Of a stretch of DNA of 64,000 nucleotides, positions 61,694 through 64,000 are shown piece by piece. The notes under the pieces were generated by a model, which saw only the letters and a list, made by a program, of their open reading frames with translations, had not been told where the DNA came from and searched no databases. The DNA is from Elusimicrobiota bacterium (GTDB lineage: Bacteria > Elusimicrobiota > Elusimicrobia > JACQPE01). How positions within the stretch are numbered: position 1 is the first letter of the stretch; each line of letters begins with the position of its first letter. The stretch covers positions 78,392 to 142,391 of the forward strand of contig JACPAN010000011.1 of the NCBI GenBank assembly GCA_016180815.1, read 5' to 3'. The position numbers were made by a program, and so were the translations under genes.

Positions 61694-64000
61694 ATGAACG
61701 AGAACAATCGACGCATTGTCGGGGGCGTTCTACGAACGCTCGCGATCCTTGGCGGCTCCTTGCGGAGCTTGATAATGAGCGTTAAAGCCTTCGTCGCCGA
61801 AGGGACGGCTGTTCTTGCTTCGGGCCTCGCGCCTTGTTCATGGGTAAGGGCGAACTCTGCCCAAATCGTCAAATCAGCGCATTTATTTGCTGTTTTGGTT
61901 CTGTTCGCTGCCGCAGCGTTCGGCGCTAGTTCGCCCAAAGTCATCCATTGGCAGGGTAATCTGCGCGATGCCGGCGGCGTTCCGATTACCGGAACGAATG
62001 TGAATTTCACATTCAAGCTGTTCACCGCTCCTTCGGGTCCCACTGAGTTGTGGACCGAAAGCTATACAAATCAAACCGTCACCAATGGTCTCTATGAGTT
62101 TGACTTGGGTTCCGTGACGCCCATGGCCGACGGCATCTTCGTCAACGAGCCGCTTTATCTTGAGATTCAGGTGAGCACGGGCGTGGATCCTCTCGTGGCC
62201 TTGACCCCCAGAGTGCGCTTTTTGTCCGCGCCGTTTGCCGTTCATTCGTTGTGGGCGGAAAAAATCAAGGGCGATGCGACCGTGACCATCGCCGCAGGCT
62301 CGGCTGTGTCGACATTCACCACGTCCGGCCATCTCGAATTGCCCGGCGGGTTGAGTTTGGGCGCGTCGGGAACTCCGGCCGCGGGACAAATTCTATTCGG
62401 CGCGGGCGCCAATCAGTCGCTTTCCGTCGGGCAGATCGTTGATTTGACGGATGGGGGCATAACGTCCCTGCACACGCACAGCGGCGTTGTCCCGGGCACG
62501 CATTCGGCTTCGCATGCCTTGGGCGGCACCGATCCTTTAGGCGCTTATTTTGTGGCTAACACCGACACGCTTCAGTCAGGCGCCACGTTCTATGTGACCA
62601 GCGGTTCCGCGGCAGGGACATTGACGGCGTGGGGCGGCTTGGTCGGCCCCGGTTCTTTGATCACCGGCCTGAACGCTTCCAATATCACGGCCGGAACCTT
62701 GGCCAATGCCCGGCTTGATCCTGCGGTCACATTGCAGGGAAATTCTTTTAACGCGGCCAATACCCTTGTTCGATTGGACGGCGCCGGGAATTTGCCGTCC
62801 TTAAATGCGTCGGCTTTGACCGATCTCAATGCCGGTAATTTAGCCAGCGGGATTGTGCCCAATGCCCGGCTTGATGTTGCCTCAGTGACCATGGTCGGCC
62901 CGACGATTGATATTTTCTCGGAAACAATAGGGGCCTTGTCCACGACCAGGGTCACCGGAACATTGCCCGGCAATCAACTCGGTAGCGGGAGCGCGCTTTA
63001 TATTTGGAATACGGATACTTTGCAATCCGGCGCCACGTTCTATGTTTCGTCGGCAACCGTGGACGGAACCTTGACTTTGATGAACGGCCGCTTCATTCCT
63101 CAAGGCGCCGATCCTTCCGCCCAATTGGGGCTTCTCTATTACAACAGCGCCACCGGCCGTTTGCGTCTCTATAACTCCAACGGATGGGTGGACCTTTCAA
63201 CCGGAGCCACGGTCGGCATTCACGGCGGGACTCACGGTTTGGGCGGGTCGGATACATTGTCCTCGTTGGATGTGGCCGTCTCATCGCTGACGATGAGCGC
63301 CGGTTCGATTAAAGCCGCCGACGGCCAAACGGGCGTCCGCGTATCAAGCAGTCTGTTTATCAGCGACGGAAACGTGGGCATCGGAACCTTGTCGGCCGCG
63401 CCTTATCGGCTTCGGGTTCAAGGCGATGTCTATGGTTCGGGCGCGTTCGACGCCGGCGTGATCAGGGCCTCGAGTTTCACGGACACGGAGAATACCGCGT
63501 ATTTCTTGGATCCTGCGGGAATATCCATGCTGAGCGGTTTAAGCGTCCCAGCCGGCCAGGGCGGCATCAATGTTTCAACCAGCGTGCTTATTGGGGCCGG
63601 GCGCAGCGTGGCTTTTAACGGCGCTTCACCCATGGCCAACGCCGTTGTTTTCGGCGCCGGAGCGAATGAATTTTTAACGGCTATTGAGGTGTCGAGTTTG
63701 ACTTACGGCGGCCCCACCACGCTCCATACCCATACAGGGATACTGCCGGGGCCTCATGCCAACTCTCATGCGATGGGCCAAAGCGATTCATTGGACGCGT
63801 ATTTCATCACCAATACGAATACTCTTCAACCGGGATCTACCTTCTACGTGTCCAGCGGAACTGTTGGCGGCAATCTGACCGCGGGCAATTTCTACGGCGC
63901 CGGCGCTAATATTACGGGCATCAATGCGGCGAATATTACCACCGGCATATTAAGCCCTCTGCGTTTGGACGTTACTTCCGTCACCATGGTGGGCCCGACC
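61694..64000 (+). CDS. Giant secreted tail-fibre-like repeat protein (3' end outside window)
   Basis: The frame is open from ATG 61694, behind the strong GGGGAGGT, to the last base: 769 codons visible. A 59-residue leader precedes the hydrophobic segment at about 60-78 (SAHLFAVLVLFAAAAFGA). The mature start (PKVIHWQGNLRDAGGVPITGTNVNFTFKLFTAP) is typical of large fibre proteins. Later come LHTHSGVVPGTHSASHALGGTD, TLQSGATFYVTSG and ANARLD..VTMVGPT units that recur with a period of 418 residues (LHTH at residues 259 and 677), and one GNVGIGT turn. It is probably an adhesin or appendage shaft. It starts 47 bases after the PorV-like gene and seems to belong to the same cluster. Confidence 0.82.
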   Translation, partial: MNENNRRIVGGVLRTLAILGGSLRSLIMSVKAFVAEGTAVLASGLAPCSWVRANSAQIVKSAHLFAVLVLFAAAAFGASSPKVIHWQGNLRDAGGVPITGTNVNFTFKLFTAPSGPTELWTESYTNQTVTNGLYEFDLGSVTPMADGIFVNEPLYLEIQVSTGVDPLVALTPRVRFLSAPFAVHSLWAEKIKGDATVTIAAGSAVSTFTTSGHLELPGGLSLGASGTPAAGQILFGAGANQSLSVGQIVDLTDGGITSLHTHSGVVPGTHSASHALGGTDPLGAYFVANTDTLQSGATFYVTSGSAAGTLTAWGGLVGPGSLITGLNASNITAGTLANARLDPAVTLQGNSFNAANTLVRLDGAGNLPSLNASALTDLNAGNLASGIVPNARLDVASVTMVGPTIDIFSETIGALSTTRVTGTLPGNQLGSGSALYIWNTDTLQSGATFYVSSATVDGTLTLMNGRFIPQGADPSAQLGLLYYNSATGRLRLYNSNGWVDLSTGATVGIHGGTHGLGGSDTLSSLDVAVSSLTMSAGSIKAADGQTGVRVSSSLFISDGNVGIGTLSAAPYRLRVQGDVYGSGAFDAGVIRASSFTDTENTAYFLDPAGISMLSGLSVPAGQGGINVSTSVLIGAGRSVAFNGASPMANAVVFGAGANEFLTAIEVSSLTYGGPTTLHTHTGILPGPHANSHAMGQSDSLDAYFITNTNTLQPGSTFYVSSGTVGGNLTAGNFYGAGANITGINAANITTGILSPLRLDVTSVTMVGPT

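Noticed and set aside
1..64000. tRNA, rRNA, CRISPR, insertion sequence or prophage
   Set aside because: No cloverleaf-like or rRNA segment, no spacer array, and no transposase, integrase or capsid gene was seen. The fibre-like proteins have signal peptides and so are not phage genes.

Overview
The window looks like a chromosome segment of a Gram-negative, moderately GC-rich bacterium. Lipopolysaccharide export genes (lptC, lptA-like, lptB), Kdo synthesis genes (kdsA, kdsD) and a heptose kinase show an outer membrane. Tail-fibre-like secreted proteins rich in GNVGIGT motifs, large fibronectin-type proteins with a FlgD/CHU_C-like end, a PorV-like barrel, HPr kinase and a permease-less mannose-type PTS suggest Elusimicrobiota or a neighbouring lineage. 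That placement is inference from gene style; no rRNA or other marker gene is present to test it.

Layout. 1-749: the C-terminal part of a 4-hydroxyphenylpyruvate-dioxygenase-like gene, then a reverse-strand GYF/coiled-coil membrane protein. 2201-12654: a tightly overlapping run (membrane protein, birA, maoC-like, deoxyhypusine-synthase-like gene, heptose kinase, pyrG, kdsA, zinc ribbon, kdsD, mfd). 12740-19424: four tandem secreted tail-fibre-like paralogues with two alternating kinds of C-terminus. 19533-24889: two parvulin-type chaperones, an acyl-CoA carboxylase beta subunit, and lptC-lptA-lptB. 24957-30945: hpf, ptsN, hprK, rapZ, EIIA-Man, EIIB-Man, HPr and EI, a complete phosphorelay with no sugar permease. 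30955-46170: housekeeping genes (lepA, lepB, nfeD, slipin, hemW, glycosyltransferase, CCA-type nucleotidyltransferase, M50 protease, trpS, scpA, scpB, DUF5693-like, csaB-like, ctpA, tsaD). 46189-47046 (reverse): an outer-membrane-type protein. 47269-48021: larB without its partners.

48091-52934 holds an unusual trio: a secreted glycosidase-like TIM-barrel protein, a solute-binding-fold protein with no signal peptide, and a GAF/GGDEF diguanylate cyclase. 53174-61646 begins with a MerR-HTH/response-regulator fusion, translationally coupled to secreted Ig-like proteins. A 1220-residue protein with eight fibronectin-like modules and a CHU_C/FlgD-like C-terminus follows, then a PorV-like barrel. 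A giant repeat-bearing tail-fibre-like protein runs off the right edge. I read this block as a regulated cell-surface system.

Almost all genes are on the + strand, with ATGA/GTGA overlaps that imply long operons and translational coupling. The largest gaps are 52935-53173 and 47047-47268; both contain inverted repeats. Unusually perfect hairpins follow lptB, the EIIA-Man gene and the GGDEF gene. I found no tRNA, rRNA, CRISPR array, transposase or integrase.
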